Positions 17,710 to 26,265 are shown, counted from the stretch's first letter. The stretch: 64,000 bases of DNA from Treponema brennaborense DSM 12168 (GCF_000212415.1 NC_015500.1:806001-870000), one strand, 5' to 3'. Notes: generated from the sequence alone by a model not told the origin. Made by a program: numbers and translations.

Positions 17710-18753
17710 TTAATCGCGTTCAAGTTTCTGTTCCTGCACTTTCATCAGGCGGACGAGCCTGCGTTCCTTACGTTTTTGCACACTGTTTTTCCGGACGGCT
17801 TTTGCCTGTTTGATAGGTTTTTCTTTCAGCAGCACTTTTGCGGCGAACAGCGCCGTTACGACGCACAACGCCGAAACGATAACGACGCCGAGCCAGCCCG
17901 AATCGGTGAACGGCAGCGGCACGTTCATGCCGAAAAAGCTGACGATAAAAGTCGGAATCATCATTATCAGCGAAATGATCGTCAGTTTTTTCATGACGAT
18001 GTTCAAGTTGTTTGAAATGACCGAAGCGAACGCATCCATCATACCCGAAAGAATGTTGCTGTACGTGTCGGTCATTTCGATCGCCTGGCGGTTGTCTATT
18101 TCGACGTCTTCAAGCCATTCGCGGTCGTCTTCGTCCAGCGTGATGAGCCGGGTTTTCGTCAGTTTTTCAAGCAGCAGCTGGTTGCTCTTGAGCGACGTGG
18201 TAAAAAATTCGAGCGATTTTTCAAGGTTCAGGAGCTGAATCAGTTCGTTGTTTTTTACGGACATCTGCAGTTCGTTCTGAATGGTCGTCGAGCGCCGGTT
18301 GATTTCTTTCAGATAACGCAGAAACGTCAGATCGGCCCGGCTGAGCACTTTGATGATGAACGCCGGAAAATCGGACAGGGAAAGCCCGCGCGCGCGGTTC
18401 GCGGCCATGTCTTTAAGCACTTCGCAGTCGGTCCAGCAGATGGTTATAATCGTGCGGGTGTACATGAGTATTCCGACGGGGACGGTAAAATAGCTGATAT
18501 CGTCGGACGGAACGAATACGGGAAGCCGCGCTATCGTGAGCGTATATTCGTCGTCCTTTTCTATTCGGGACAATTCGTCCGGGTCGAGGATGTCGAGGAT
18601 GTGTTCCTGCTGAACGTGATATTCTTCTTCAAGAATGCGGATGTCTTCCCGGGTAACGGAACGGGCGTCGATCCACGTGTTGCGCGAGGGATCCAATTCG
18701 GCTTGGTCGCATTTAATGACCCGACCGTTTTCCTGCTGCCAGTATGTAATCAT
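17710..18753 (-). CDS. corA: CorA-family magnesium/cobalt transporter
   Basis: 347 residues. The long acidic-helical cytoplasmic part ends in two C-terminal membrane segments, with the pore signature FFGMNVPLP around residue 285 (GMN is the selectivity motif). The C-terminus is basic (KERRLVRLMKVQEQK). CorA proteins are pentameric channels for Mg2+ and Co2+ uptake. The ATG at 18753 has AGAAGGACATTGTT upstream. A 47-codon ORF with a much stronger ribosome site starts 103 bases earlier and overlaps the corA start in another frame, so translation of corA may depend on it. Confidence 0.93.
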   Translation of the reverse strand: MITYWQQENGRVIKCDQAELDPSRNTWIDARSVTREDIRILEEEYHVQQEHILDILDPDELSRIEKDDEYTLTIARLPVFVPSDDISYFTVPVGILMYTRTIITICWTDCEVLKDMAANRARGLSLSDFPAFIIKVLSRADLTFLRYLKEINRRSTTIQNELQMSVKNNELIQLLNLEKSLEFFTTSLKSNQLLLEKLTKTRLITLDEDDREWLEDVEIDNRQAIEMTDTYSNILSGMMDAFASVISNNLNIVMKKLTIISLIMMIPTFIVSFFGMNVPLPFTDSGWLGVVIVSALCVVTALFAAKVLLKEKPIKQAKAVRKNSVQKRKERRLVRLMKVQEQKLERD

Positions 18754-18856
18754 AACAATGTCCTTCTAAAAAAAGTGAAAGAGGCTTTCCGCGCGTCGCA
18801 ATCGGTGCGCGGCATAAATGATAGTCGATGGTAATACTTCCAGGGTCGCTATCCAT
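18713..18856 (-). CDS. Candidate 47-residue leader ORF of corA
   Basis: On the minus strand, AAGAAGGAGGCATAAAG precedes ATG at 18856, an ideal ribosome site. The frame runs 47 codons to TAA at 18713-18715, overlapping the first 41 bases of corA in a different frame. The peptide starts MDSDPGSITIDYH and has no recognised domain. Upstream ORFs are known regulatory devices for Mg2+ transporter genes in enteric bacteria. Whether this one senses Mg2+, proline supply or anything else is not shown; it could equally be a coupling cistron or a chance ORF. Confidence 0.45.
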   Translation of the reverse strand: MDSDPGSITIDYHLCRAPIATRGKPLSLFLEGHCYDYILAAGKRSGH

Positions 18857-18904
18857 CTTTATGCCTCCTTCTTAGAAGATACAAAGTCCACAAACTTTAC
18901 GTAT

Positions 18905-18933
18905 ACTATATAGAAAAACCGTAAAAAACGCAA
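18905..18933 (-). promoter_or_regulatory. Promoter of the corA transcript
   Basis: Minus strand: TTGCGT (plus 18928-18933), 17 bp, TATAGT (plus 18905-18910). The predicted +1 near 18898 is about 42 bases above the leader ORF start and 145 bases above corA, so the leader ORF is inside the message. Confidence 0.55.
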
Positions 18934-19011
18934 GCTCGTTGCGGTATTCTCGCGTATCGTCTGGGAATTCGCGGCTGCGGAAACGTTCGTTCGCGTATTT
19001 GCCGCCGGGTC

Positions 19012-19040
19012 TTGCATAAATATTCATAATTTTGTATAGT
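19012..19040 (+). promoter_or_regulatory. Promoter of the glutamate synthase operon
   Basis: TTGCAT at 19012-19017, 17 bp, TATAGT at 19035-19040. The predicted +1 is near 19047, exactly at the first base of the hexaloop hairpin. The -10 context TGTATAGT is the same as at the asnB promoter. Confidence 0.65.
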
Positions 19041-19046
19041 AGTACC

Positions 19047-19064
19047 GTAAACAACGACGTTTAC
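19047..19064 (+). promoter_or_regulatory. Hexaloop antiterminator hairpin (ANTAR-target-like) in glt leader
   Basis: GTAAAC (19047-19052), loop AACGAC (19053-19058), GTTTAC (19059-19064): a perfect six-pair stem with a six-base loop having A at position 1 and G at position 4, the signature of ANTAR-protein target hairpins. Its 3' half is also the 5' arm of the terminator that follows, so the two folds exclude each other. Confidence 0.6.
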
Positions 19065-19117
19065 TGAAAAAATCACTTCGTTCGAGGTGTATTTTTTCGG
19101 TAAACGTCTTTTTTTTT
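19056..19117 (+). terminator. Attenuator terminator before glutamate synthase operon
   Basis: GACGTTTAC (19056-19064) pairs with GTAAACGTC (19100-19108). The stem continues through six A-T pairs and a CAC/GTG block to a GTTC loop (19080-19083), with one bulged T. Nine T residues (19109-19117) follow. It lies after the promoter and 43 bases before the first gene, so it is an attenuator rather than the end of an upstream gene, which is divergent. Confidence 0.85.
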
Positions 19118-19159
19118 GTCCGAGCCGTGCGAAAATCGTTCGGCTGCAAGGAGGTAAGC

Positions 19160-20260
19160 ATGAAACGAGAAGGCGAAGTTCGCATTCCGTCAGGTTGTGC
19201 GATTTCAGGTATTTTTTCACGGGCGGGAAAACGGATGTCCGGCAGGGACATCATTACGTCGATCGCCGTAATGCACGACCGATCGAACGGATTGGGAGGC
19301 GGTTTCGCAGGATACGGTATCTATCCTGAGTACAAAGAATACTATGCGTTCCACATTTTTTACGACAGTACCGCTTGTAAGCACGAGTGTGAACAATATC
19401 TGGAACGCCACTTCGATATCATCAATCTGTCGAAGATTCCGACGGCTAAAAATCCCAAGATTCGGGACGAACCGCTTATATGGCGGTATTTCGTAACGCC
19501 GCTGCCGACGAAGCTCGGTGCGAGTCATCTCGATGAAAAAGAGTACACGGCGCAGTGCGTCAATCACGTCAATACGCTCGTTAACGGCGCGTACGTGTTT
19601 TCCAGCGGAAAAAATATGGGGGTTTTCAAGGCTGTCGGATTTCCCGAAGACGTCGGCGAGTTTTATCGGCTCGACGAATACGCCGGATACTGCTGGACGG
19701 CGCACGGGCGATATCCGACGAACACGCCCGGCTGGTGGGGCGGGGCGCATCCGTTCGCCTTGCTCGACTATACGATCGTGCATAACGGTGAGATTTCATC
19801 GTACGACGCGAACCGCCGGTATATCGAAATGTTCAATTACAAGTGCAATCTGCTGACCGATACCGAAGTTATCACGTATATTCTCGACTATCTGCTGCGC
19901 AAAGAAAAATTGACGCTTGAAGAAGCGGCTCACGTCATCGCCGCGCCGTTCTGGCAGACGATTGCCGGTAAAAATGACTGCGAAAAAGCGCAGCTTTCGT
20001 TTTTGCGCAAAGTATATCCCGAACTGCTGATAACCGGACCGTTTTCCATTCTGTTCGGTTTTACCGGCGGCATGATGGCGCTGAACGACCGGCTCAAGCT
20101 GCGTTCTATGGTTGCGGCGGAAAAAGGCGATATGGTGTATATGGCGAGCGAAGAATGCGCGATTTCGGTGATTGAAAAAGATCTCGACCGCGTGTGGTCC
20201 CCTGCCGGCGGCGAGCCGGTCATCGTTACCTTGTATGAAGAGGGAAAAAAATGCCTGTAG
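19160..20260 (+). CDS. Glutamate synthase glutaminase subunit (stand-alone class II amidotransferase)
   Basis: 366 residues forming only the N-terminal Ntn-amidotransferase domain of GltB. The likely nucleophile is Cys13 in PSGCAISGIFS, followed by NGLGGGFAGYGIYP, RYPTNTPGWWGGAHPF and VHNGEISSYDANRRY. It hydrolyses glutamine and passes ammonia to the FMN subunit encoded next. In class II enzymes the Cys must be N-terminal, so twelve residues would have to be removed as a propeptide. ATG 19160 follows GCAAGGAGGTAAGC; the frame extends back to 19127 without a site. It overlaps the next gene by 10 bp. This split layout is the archaeal/Thermotoga-like type. Confidence 0.88.
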   Translation: MKREGEVRIPSGCAISGIFSRAGKRMSGRDIITSIAVMHDRSNGLGGGFAGYGIYPEYKEYYAFHIFYDSTACKHECEQYLERHFDIINLSKIPTAKNPKIRDEPLIWRYFVTPLPTKLGASHLDEKEYTAQCVNHVNTLVNGAYVFSSGKNMGVFKAVGFPEDVGEFYRLDEYAGYCWTAHGRYPTNTPGWWGGAHPFALLDYTIVHNGEISSYDANRRYIEMFNYKCNLLTDTEVITYILDYLLRKEKLTLEEAAHVIAAPFWQTIAGKNDCEKAQLSFLRKVYPELLITGPFSILFGFTGGMMALNDRLKLRSMVAAEKGDMVYMASEECAISVIEKDLDRVWSPAGGEPVIVTLYEEGKKCL

Positions 20261-21756
20261 AATTTATGTATCCTGAATTTGAAGTGATCCGCAACAAGGA
20301 TCGCTGCATTGCGTGCCGCGCGTGCGAACGCCAGTGCGCGAACGAAGTGCACCGTTACGACGCCGCCGCGGGCGTGATGATCGCCGACGAATCGAAGTGC
20401 GTGTGCTGTCACCGCTGCGTGTCGCTGTGCCCGGTTCGCGCGCTCAAAATCGTAAAAAGCGACCATACGTTCCGGCCGAACAAGAACTGGAACGCTCAGA
20501 CTATAAACGAAGTGTACCGCCAGGCCGGCAGCGGCGGCGTGTTGCTTTCTTCCATGGGAAATCCGGTCGATTTGCCGGTATATTGGGATAAAATCGTCAT
20601 AAACGCGTCGCAGGTTACCAACCCGTCCATAGATCCGTTGCGCGAACCGATGGAAACGCGCGTTTCGCTCGGCAAAAAGCCCGAAAAAATCGAACGCGCG
20701 GCGGACGGCCGCCTGAAAACCGATATTCCGCCGCACATCGATTTGTCCGTGCCGATCATGTTTTCCGCGATGAGTTACGGTTCCATCAGCTACAACGCGC
20801 ACGAAAGCCTTGCGCGCGCGGCGACGGAGCTGGGTATCTGCTACAACACCGGAGAAGGCGGGCTGCATCAGGATTTTTACCGGTACGGGCCGAATACGAT
20901 CGTGCAAGTCGCGTCCGGCCGGTTCGGCGTGCACAAAAAATACCTTGAAGCCGGAGCGGCCGTTGAAATCAAAATGGGACAGGGTGCAAAACCCGGTATC
21001 GGCGGGCACCTGCCCGGTGCGAAAATCGTCGGCGACGTTTCCGCTACGCGCATGATTCCCGAAGGTTCGGACGCGATTTCTCCCGCGCCGCACCACGATA
21101 TTTACTCGATCGAAGACCTGCGGCAGCTTATCTATTCGCTCAAAGAAGCCACTGCGTACAAAAAACCGGTTATCGTCAAAATTGCCGCCGTCCATAACGT
21201 CGCGGCGATTGCAAGCGGTGTCGCGCGAAGCGGCGCCGACATTATCGCCATCGACGGTTTCCGCGGCGGCACGGGAGCCGCTCCCACGCGGATCCGCGAC
21301 AACGTGGGTATTCCGATCGAGCTTGCGCTCGCAGCGGTGGACGAACGTCTGCGTGAAGAGGGTATCCGCGGCAGCGTGTCGGTCGTAGTCGGCGGCAGTA
21401 TCCGCTCCAGCGCGGACGTGGTAAAAGCGATCGCACTCGGTGCCGACGCCGTCTATATCGCGACGAGCGCACTGCTCGCGCTCGGCTGCCACTTGTGCCG
21501 CAGCTGCCATTCGGGCAAATGCAACTGGGGCATCGCGACGCAGCGTCCCGATCTGGTAAAACGGCTGAATCCCGACGTCGGCTCTCAGCGGCTGGTCAAT
21601 CTGATTACCGCCTGGACGCACGAAATAAAGGAAATGATGGGCGGTATGGGAATCAACTCCATCGAGGCGCTGAAAGGAAACAGGCTGATGCTGCGCGGCA
21701 TCGGGCTGAATGAAAAAGAACTTGCAATTCTCGGTATCAAACATGCCGGCGAATGA
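20251..21756 (+). CDS. Glutamate synthase FMN subunit with N-terminal ferredoxin domain
   Basis: 501 residues. The first 70 hold two [4Fe-4S] ferredoxin motifs (CIACRACERQC and CVCCHRCVSLCP). The rest is the FMN-binding glutamate synthase barrel: IMFSAMSYGSIS, NTGEGG, KMGQGAKPGIGGHLPG, DGFRGGTGAAPT, and the iron-sulfur ligands CHLCRSCHSGKC. It condenses 2-oxoglutarate with ammonia to give glutamate. The electrons probably come from the ferredoxin-like and flavin subunits encoded downstream instead of a classical GltD. A 604-residue antisense frame runs through it and is only a shadow. Confidence 0.92.
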   Translation: MPVEFMYPEFEVIRNKDRCIACRACERQCANEVHRYDAAAGVMIADESKCVCCHRCVSLCPVRALKIVKSDHTFRPNKNWNAQTINEVYRQAGSGGVLLSSMGNPVDLPVYWDKIVINASQVTNPSIDPLREPMETRVSLGKKPEKIERAADGRLKTDIPPHIDLSVPIMFSAMSYGSISYNAHESLARAATELGICYNTGEGGLHQDFYRYGPNTIVQVASGRFGVHKKYLEAGAAVEIKMGQGAKPGIGGHLPGAKIVGDVSATRMIPEGSDAISPAPHHDIYSIEDLRQLIYSLKEATAYKKPVIVKIAAVHNVAAIASGVARSGADIIAIDGFRGGTGAAPTRIRDNVGIPIELALAAVDERLREEGIRGSVSVVVGGSIRSSADVVKAIALGADAVYIATSALLALGCHLCRSCHSGKCNWGIATQRPDLVKRLNPDVGSQRLVNLITAWTHEIKEMMGGMGINSIEALKGNRLMLRGIGLNEKELAILGIKHAGE

Positions 21757-21770
21757 CGCGGAGGAACGGA

Positions 21771-22283
21771 ATGAAACGAGTATACGTAAATGAAAAATGG
21801 TGCTTGGGCTGTCATTTGTGCGAATATTACTGCGCGTTCGCCAATTCGGGCGAAACCGATATGGTTGCGGCGTTGAAAGGTAAAAAAATATATCCGCGTA
21901 TTCAGGTGGAAGGCAACAACGACGTGAGTTTCGCCGTCTCGTGCCGCCATTGCGAACAGCCGCTGTGCGTCAAAGCCTGCATTGCCGGCGCGCTCAGCGT
22001 GGTCGACGGGGTTATCGTGCGCGATGCACTCAAATGTGTCGGCTGTCACACGTGCATTTTGTCGTGTCCGTACGGCTGCATCGTTCCGGCTCCCGACGAC
22101 GGCAGCGGCCATTCGGTCGTGCAGAAATGCGAATTGTGCACGTCGAATCGCGCCGGAAAACCTGCGTGCGTGGAGGGGTGTCCGAACAGGGCGATCGTTT
22201 TTGAGGATCGCGGTGTGAGCGGATACGGTGTTTGCGAACGCGGTGCGGCCGGAAACGCACCCGCTGCGGGAGGCTGCAAATGA
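21771..22283 (+). CDS. 4Fe-4S ferredoxin-type electron-transfer subunit of glutamate synthase
   Basis: 170 residues with four cysteine clusters of the HycB/DMSO-reductase-B type: CLGCHLCEYYC, CRHCEQPLCVKAC, CVGCHTCILSCPYGC and CELC followed by CVEGCP. Such proteins carry several [4Fe-4S] clusters and pass electrons between partner subunits. ATG 21771 follows GCGGAGGAACGGA; an in-frame ATG/ACG extension to 21753 overlaps the previous gene. It sits inside the glutamate synthase operon between the FMN subunit and the flavin reductase, which fixes its role as electron carrier. The last 20 residues are low-complexity. Confidence 0.88.
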   Translation: MKRVYVNEKWCLGCHLCEYYCAFANSGETDMVAALKGKKIYPRIQVEGNNDVSFAVSCRHCEQPLCVKACIAGALSVVDGVIVRDALKCVGCHTCILSCPYGCIVPAPDDGSGHSVVQKCELCTSNRAGKPACVEGCPNRAIVFEDRGVSGYGVCERGAAGNAPAAGGCK

Positions 22284-23548
22284 ATTACGTTATTATCGGT
22301 AACGCGGCCGCGGCCGTCGGCTGTGTCGAAGGTATCAGACAGATTGACGGAAAAGGAAAGATAACGGTGATTTCGGCGGAACCGTATCACACGTATTCGC
22401 GCCCGCTCATTTCTTATTTGCTGATGGGGGCGACGACGGAAGAACGCATGAACTACCGTCCGTCCGATTTTTATAAAAAGAACAAATGTACGCTGCTCAA
22501 AGGGCGCACTGCGGAAAAAATAGACGCTGCGGCAAAAACCGTCGTGCTCGACGGCGGTGAAACGCTTGCGTACGACAAACTGCTCGTTGCTGCCGGCTCG
22601 CGTCCGTTCGTTCCGCCGATGGAAGGTCTCGAATCGCTCGGCGGTTCGTTTACGTTCATGACGCTCGAAAGTGCCAAAAAACTCGGAAAGGTGTTGTCCC
22701 GGAAGAAGCGCGTGCTGATTATCGGCGCGGGATTGATCGGTATGAAATGTGCCGAAGGCATTGCCGAACGGTGCGGTTCGGTGACGGTCGTCGAAATGGC
22801 TCCGCGCGTACTGCCGGCCGTGCTCGACGCCGAGGGAGCCGCAATCATTCAGAAGCAAATGGAAAGCCGCGGTATTTCTTTCATTTTGGGCGATAGTGTT
22901 AAACGGTTTTCATCCGACGGAACGACGTACGGCGGAAAAGCGCTTTTGAACGGCGGCAGTGAAATCGCGTTCGACGTGCTGGTTACCGCCGTCGGCGTGC
23001 GTCCGAACACGGCGCTGGTATCCGATGCCGGCGGAGACGTGGGAAAAGGCATCACGGTAGATTCCTGTTGCCGCACGAGCCTTCCCGACGTGTTCGCCGC
23101 AGGCGACTGTACCGAAAGCGACGACATCACCTGTGCTCAGCGCCGCATTCTCGCGCTGCTGCCGAACGCGTACATGCAGGGCGAAACGGCCGGCATCGTA
23201 ATGGCAAGCGGAACGGCTTCATACGATAACGCCATGCCCGTGAACGCGGCGGGATTTTTCGGGTTGCATCTGGTAACTGCCGGATCGTATACGGGCGAAA
23301 CGCTCGACGTGCCGGCTCCCGGCTGTGCGTATCGTAGGTTTTTCGTGCAGGACGATCTGCTCAAAGGATTCATCATTATCGGCGATACGGATCGGGCGGG
23401 TATTTACACGTCGCTGATCAGAAATAAGGTGCCGCTTTCGTCCATAGATTTTGAATTGATCAAAATCCATCCGGCGCTGATGGCGTTCGGTAAGGCGAAA
23501 CGGGCCGAAATGCTTTCCGCGGCAGCTCCCGCGGAAGAAGGAGCGTAA
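22280..23548 (+). CDS. NAD(P)H/FAD oxidoreductase of the glutamate synthase operon
   Basis: 422 residues of the two-dinucleotide-fold oxidoreductase family. It starts with the FAD motif VIIGNAAAAVGCVEGIR (GxAAAA variant), has the second nucleotide motif VLIIGAGLIGMKCAEGI near residue 155, and the FAD signature VFAAGDCTES near residue 285. It probably takes electrons from NAD(P)H and feeds them through the ferredoxin subunit. ATG 22280 has GGGAGGCTGCAA upstream and overlaps the preceding stop (ATGA). This protein replaces GltD in function, but its fold is closer to rubredoxin/nitrite-reductase-type reductases. Confidence 0.87.
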   Translation: MNYVIIGNAAAAVGCVEGIRQIDGKGKITVISAEPYHTYSRPLISYLLMGATTEERMNYRPSDFYKKNKCTLLKGRTAEKIDAAAKTVVLDGGETLAYDKLLVAAGSRPFVPPMEGLESLGGSFTFMTLESAKKLGKVLSRKKRVLIIGAGLIGMKCAEGIAERCGSVTVVEMAPRVLPAVLDAEGAAIIQKQMESRGISFILGDSVKRFSSDGTTYGGKALLNGGSEIAFDVLVTAVGVRPNTALVSDAGGDVGKGITVDSCCRTSLPDVFAAGDCTESDDITCAQRRILALLPNAYMQGETAGIVMASGTASYDNAMPVNAAGFFGLHLVTAGSYTGETLDVPAPGCAYRRFFVQDDLLKGFIIIGDTDRAGIYTSLIRNKVPLSSIDFELIKIHPALMAFGKAKRAEMLSAAAPAEEGA

Positions 23549-23550
23549 TC

Positions 23551-24315
23551 ATGCAGCGTATAAGTGCGGGAACCATACATTTTTCCGAATTGGACGAACG
23601 GATCCGCTCGTGCGCGGATAGCGATATCATCGTAGACGATTGTACGGGGCAGCGGTATATTGCGAGCGGATTGAGCGGAAAGCGCATATCCGTCAACGGT
23701 ATTCCCGGAAACGCGCTCGGTTCGTACCTCGACGGCTGCGACATAACGGTGAACGGCAACGTGCAGGACGCGACGGGCGACACGATGAACGGCGGAACAA
23801 TCGTCGTTCACGGAAACGCCGGCGACGCGACCGGTTACGCCATGCGCGGCGGCGGAATCTACGTTCGCGGCAACACCGGCTACCGCGCCGGAATTCACAT
23901 GAAAGCGTTCAAGGAGCAGCAGCCCGCCGTCGTTATCGGCGGTAAGGCCGGCAGTTTTCTGGGCGAATATCAGGCCGGCGGAACGATCATCGTACTCGAC
24001 CTTGAACCGCCCAAAACGGTCGACGGCAAGCGGGTGCTCGGTTCTCCTGCGGAACGCCCCATAACCGGCGCGTTCTGCGCGACCGGTATGCACGGCGGCG
24101 CAATCTATTTGCGTACCGACACGCCGCCCCAGCTGCCTTCCCAAATCATGATCGACACGGCGAAAGGCAAGAATATTCCGGAGATCGCGGCGTACATAGA
24201 TCGGTTCTGCGAATATTTTCCCGACGTGAACAAGAGCCGGATATTATCGTCGACGTTCTGCATTTTGAAAGCGAACACGAAAAATCCGTACAAGCAGATG
24301 TACACGCACAATTAG
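23551..24315 (+). CDS. Glutamate synthase GXGXG (beta-helix) subunit
   Basis: 254 residues made of the GltB C-terminal right-handed beta-helix with repeated G-x-x-x-G-x-x-x-x-G turns: VNGIPGNALGSYLDG, VNGNVQDATGDTMNGG, VHGNAGDATGYAMRGG, VRGNTGYRAGIHM and IGGKAGSFLGEYQAGG. In full-length GltB this domain is structural and helps shape the ammonia tunnel. It lies two bases after the reductase stop and is the last gene of the operon. A strong bidirectional terminator follows. With this gene all three GltB domains are present as separate proteins. Confidence 0.92.
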   Translation: MQRISAGTIHFSELDERIRSCADSDIIVDDCTGQRYIASGLSGKRISVNGIPGNALGSYLDGCDITVNGNVQDATGDTMNGGTIVVHGNAGDATGYAMRGGGIYVRGNTGYRAGIHMKAFKEQQPAVVIGGKAGSFLGEYQAGGTIIVLDLEPPKTVDGKRVLGSPAERPITGAFCATGMHGGAIYLRTDTPPQLPSQIMIDTAKGKNIPEIAAYIDRFCEYFPDVNKSRILSSTFCILKANTKNPYKQMYTHN

Positions 24316-24319
24316 GTAC

Positions 24320-24356
24320 AAAAAGCGGCGCATGTACGGTGCGCCGCTTTGCTTTT
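24320..24356. terminator. Bidirectional terminator between glutamate synthase operon and glmS
   Basis: AAAGCGGCGCA (24322-24332) pairs perfectly with TGCGCCGCTTT (24340-24350) around a seven-base loop. GCTTTT follows on the plus strand, and on the minus strand the stem ends in a run of five T. It serves both convergent units. Confidence 0.88.
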
Positions 24357-26194
24357 CATTCAACCGTGACGCTTTTTGCCAAGTTGCGGGGTTTATCCGG
24401 ATCGTTGCCGCGCTGCACGGCGCAGTAATACGCGAACAGCTGCGCCGGTATGATTGAAATTATCGGTGAAAAGACGTCGCTCACGTCGGGTATCACGAAC
24501 GTTTCATCCGCACAGTCGGCAAAATAACCGTTCTGATCTTGCGTAATGACGAGCGACGATGCGCCGCGCGAGGCCACTTCGATTATATTCGAGGCGATTT
24601 TGTCGAAGAGCGCGCGTTGCGTTGCCGTCGCGACGATCAGGGTCGATTCGTCTACGAGCGCGATGGGGCCGTGTTTAAGTTCTCCCGCGGCGAACGCTTC
24701 CGAATGAGTATAGCTTATTTCTTTCAGTTTGAGCGCGCTTTCAAGGCTGATCGCGTAGTCGAACAGGCGGCCCATAAAAAACACTTTGTTTTTGTTGAAC
24801 TGCCGGGCGGCGAATTTCTGGATGATTTCCTTATTGGCCAGTATCCGTTCCGCTTTTGCCGGAAGCGCTTCCAATTCCGCGGTGAGCGGCTGGAGCTGTT
24901 CGTGCGAAAGACTGCCGCGAACTTCCGCCATTTTGAGTGCGAGCAGATACAGGCACGTCAGCTGAGTGGTGAACGCCTTCGTAGACGCGACGGCGATTTC
25001 CGGCCCCGCCCAAGTGTACAGAACCAAGTCGGCTTCCCGTGAAAGCGTGGAGCCGACCGCGTTCGTCACCGCAAGAATTTTTGCTCCGGCGGATCTCGCC
25101 AGCCGTACGGCTGCGAGCGTGTCGGCCGTTTCTCCCGACTGGCTGATGACGATGAAAACGTCGCTCGGGTCGAACACGGGATCGCGGTACCGATATTCGG
25201 ACGCAATGTCGACTTCCACCGGAATGCGCACGAAGTGCTCGAACGCGTATTTGCCGACGACGCCCGCGTGATACGCGGTACCGCACGCGGTGATTACGAT
25301 GCGCTTTGCGTTTTTCCAGGCCGCGCCGTCTATCGCGACTTCGTCGAAGCGGATAGAGCGCGTTCCGTCGGCTTCTTTAGTGATGCGCGGCGTCAGCGTG
25401 TCGCGAAGCGCTTTGGGCTGCTCGTGGATTTCTTTGAGCATGAAATGCTCGAATCCGCCTTTTTCCGCCGAATCCAAATCCCAATCGACGTGATACGGCG
25501 CGCGGATGATTTTTTCTCCTTGCGCAGTAAACAGATCGACGTGATCGGTATATAATACGGCCAGTTCCCGGTCTTCAAGAAAATACACTTCGCGGGTGTA
25601 TTCGAGCAGCGCCGGTACGTCTGACGCCAGCAGATTTTCTCCCTGACCGAGCCCGACGACGAGCGGGCTGTCTTTGCGGACGGCGATTATCCGGTCGGGA
25701 AAATCGCGGCACAGTACGCCGAGCGCGTAGGAACCTTCGAGCCGCTGCAGCGCTTGCAGTACGGCGGAAAAAATATCGCCTTCGTAGTAATAGTTTATCA
25801 GGTGCGCGATGACTTCGGTATCGGTCTGACTGCGGAACACGACGCCGCGCGACTGCAGCCATTCTTTGAGCCGCGCATAGTTTTCGATAATGCCGTTGTG
25901 AACGATCGCGATGCGCCCGGACACGTCCGTATGCGGATGCGAGTTTATGTCGGACGGTTCGCCGTGCGTTGCCCAGCGGGTGTGTCCGATACCGATCGAG
26001 CCGCGTATCGTTTCGGCGGCGATTTTCCGTTCCAGAAATTTGAGCGCACCCTTCGCTTTTCGTACGACGATGTCTTCGTCCTGAAGAACGGCGATTCCGG
26101 CGGAATCATATCCGCGGTATTCGAGCTTTTTGAGTGCGTTTACGAGCACCGGCGTAGCTTGCCGGGCGCCTACGTATCCTACGATTCCACACAT
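24356..26194 (-). CDS. glmS: Glutamine-fructose-6-phosphate aminotransferase
   Basis: 612 residues, the standard length. It begins MCGIVGYVG with the catalytic Cys2 of the class II amidotransferase domain and ends LAKSVTVE, the usual GlmS C-terminus. Between lie YRGYDSAGIAV, IGHTRWATHGEPSDINSHPH, VHNGIIENYARLKEW, two SIS domains (ISQSGETADTLAA) and SEAFAAGELKHGPIALVD. It makes glucosamine-6-phosphate for peptidoglycan. The 70-base upstream gap is too short for a glmS ribozyme, so control of that kind is absent. AAAAGGAAACTCAC precedes the start. Confidence 0.96.
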   Translation of the reverse strand: MCGIVGYVGARQATPVLVNALKKLEYRGYDSAGIAVLQDEDIVVRKAKGALKFLERKIAAETIRGSIGIGHTRWATHGEPSDINSHPHTDVSGRIAIVHNGIIENYARLKEWLQSRGVVFRSQTDTEVIAHLINYYYEGDIFSAVLQALQRLEGSYALGVLCRDFPDRIIAVRKDSPLVVGLGQGENLLASDVPALLEYTREVYFLEDRELAVLYTDHVDLFTAQGEKIIRAPYHVDWDLDSAEKGGFEHFMLKEIHEQPKALRDTLTPRITKEADGTRSIRFDEVAIDGAAWKNAKRIVITACGTAYHAGVVGKYAFEHFVRIPVEVDIASEYRYRDPVFDPSDVFIVISQSGETADTLAAVRLARSAGAKILAVTNAVGSTLSREADLVLYTWAGPEIAVASTKAFTTQLTCLYLLALKMAEVRGSLSHEQLQPLTAELEALPAKAERILANKEIIQKFAARQFNKNKVFFMGRLFDYAISLESALKLKEISYTHSEAFAAGELKHGPIALVDESTLIVATATQRALFDKIASNIIEVASRGASSLVITQDQNGYFADCADETFVIPDVSDVFSPIISIIPAQLFAYYCAVQRGNDPDKPRNLAKSVTVE

Positions 26195-26265
26195 GTGAGT
26201 TTCCTTTTTTTTTAACGATAATTCTTTTTCTTACGGAAAATAATATACCGATTGTTACCTACGCG

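Noticed and set aside
19041-19159. Glutamine riboswitch (glnA RNA) before the glutamate synthase operon
   Set aside because: The leader is a single hairpin exchange and lacks the three-way junction consensus of that RNA class.
19930-21744. A 604-residue open frame antisense to the glutamate synthase FMN subunit
   Set aside because: The plus-strand gene has clear domains and a ribosome site. The antisense frame is Arg/His-rich with no domain, an effect of codon bias.
26195-26265. glmS ribozyme upstream of glmS
   Set aside because: The gap to the next gene is only 70 bases and A/T-rich, too short for the ribozyme core.
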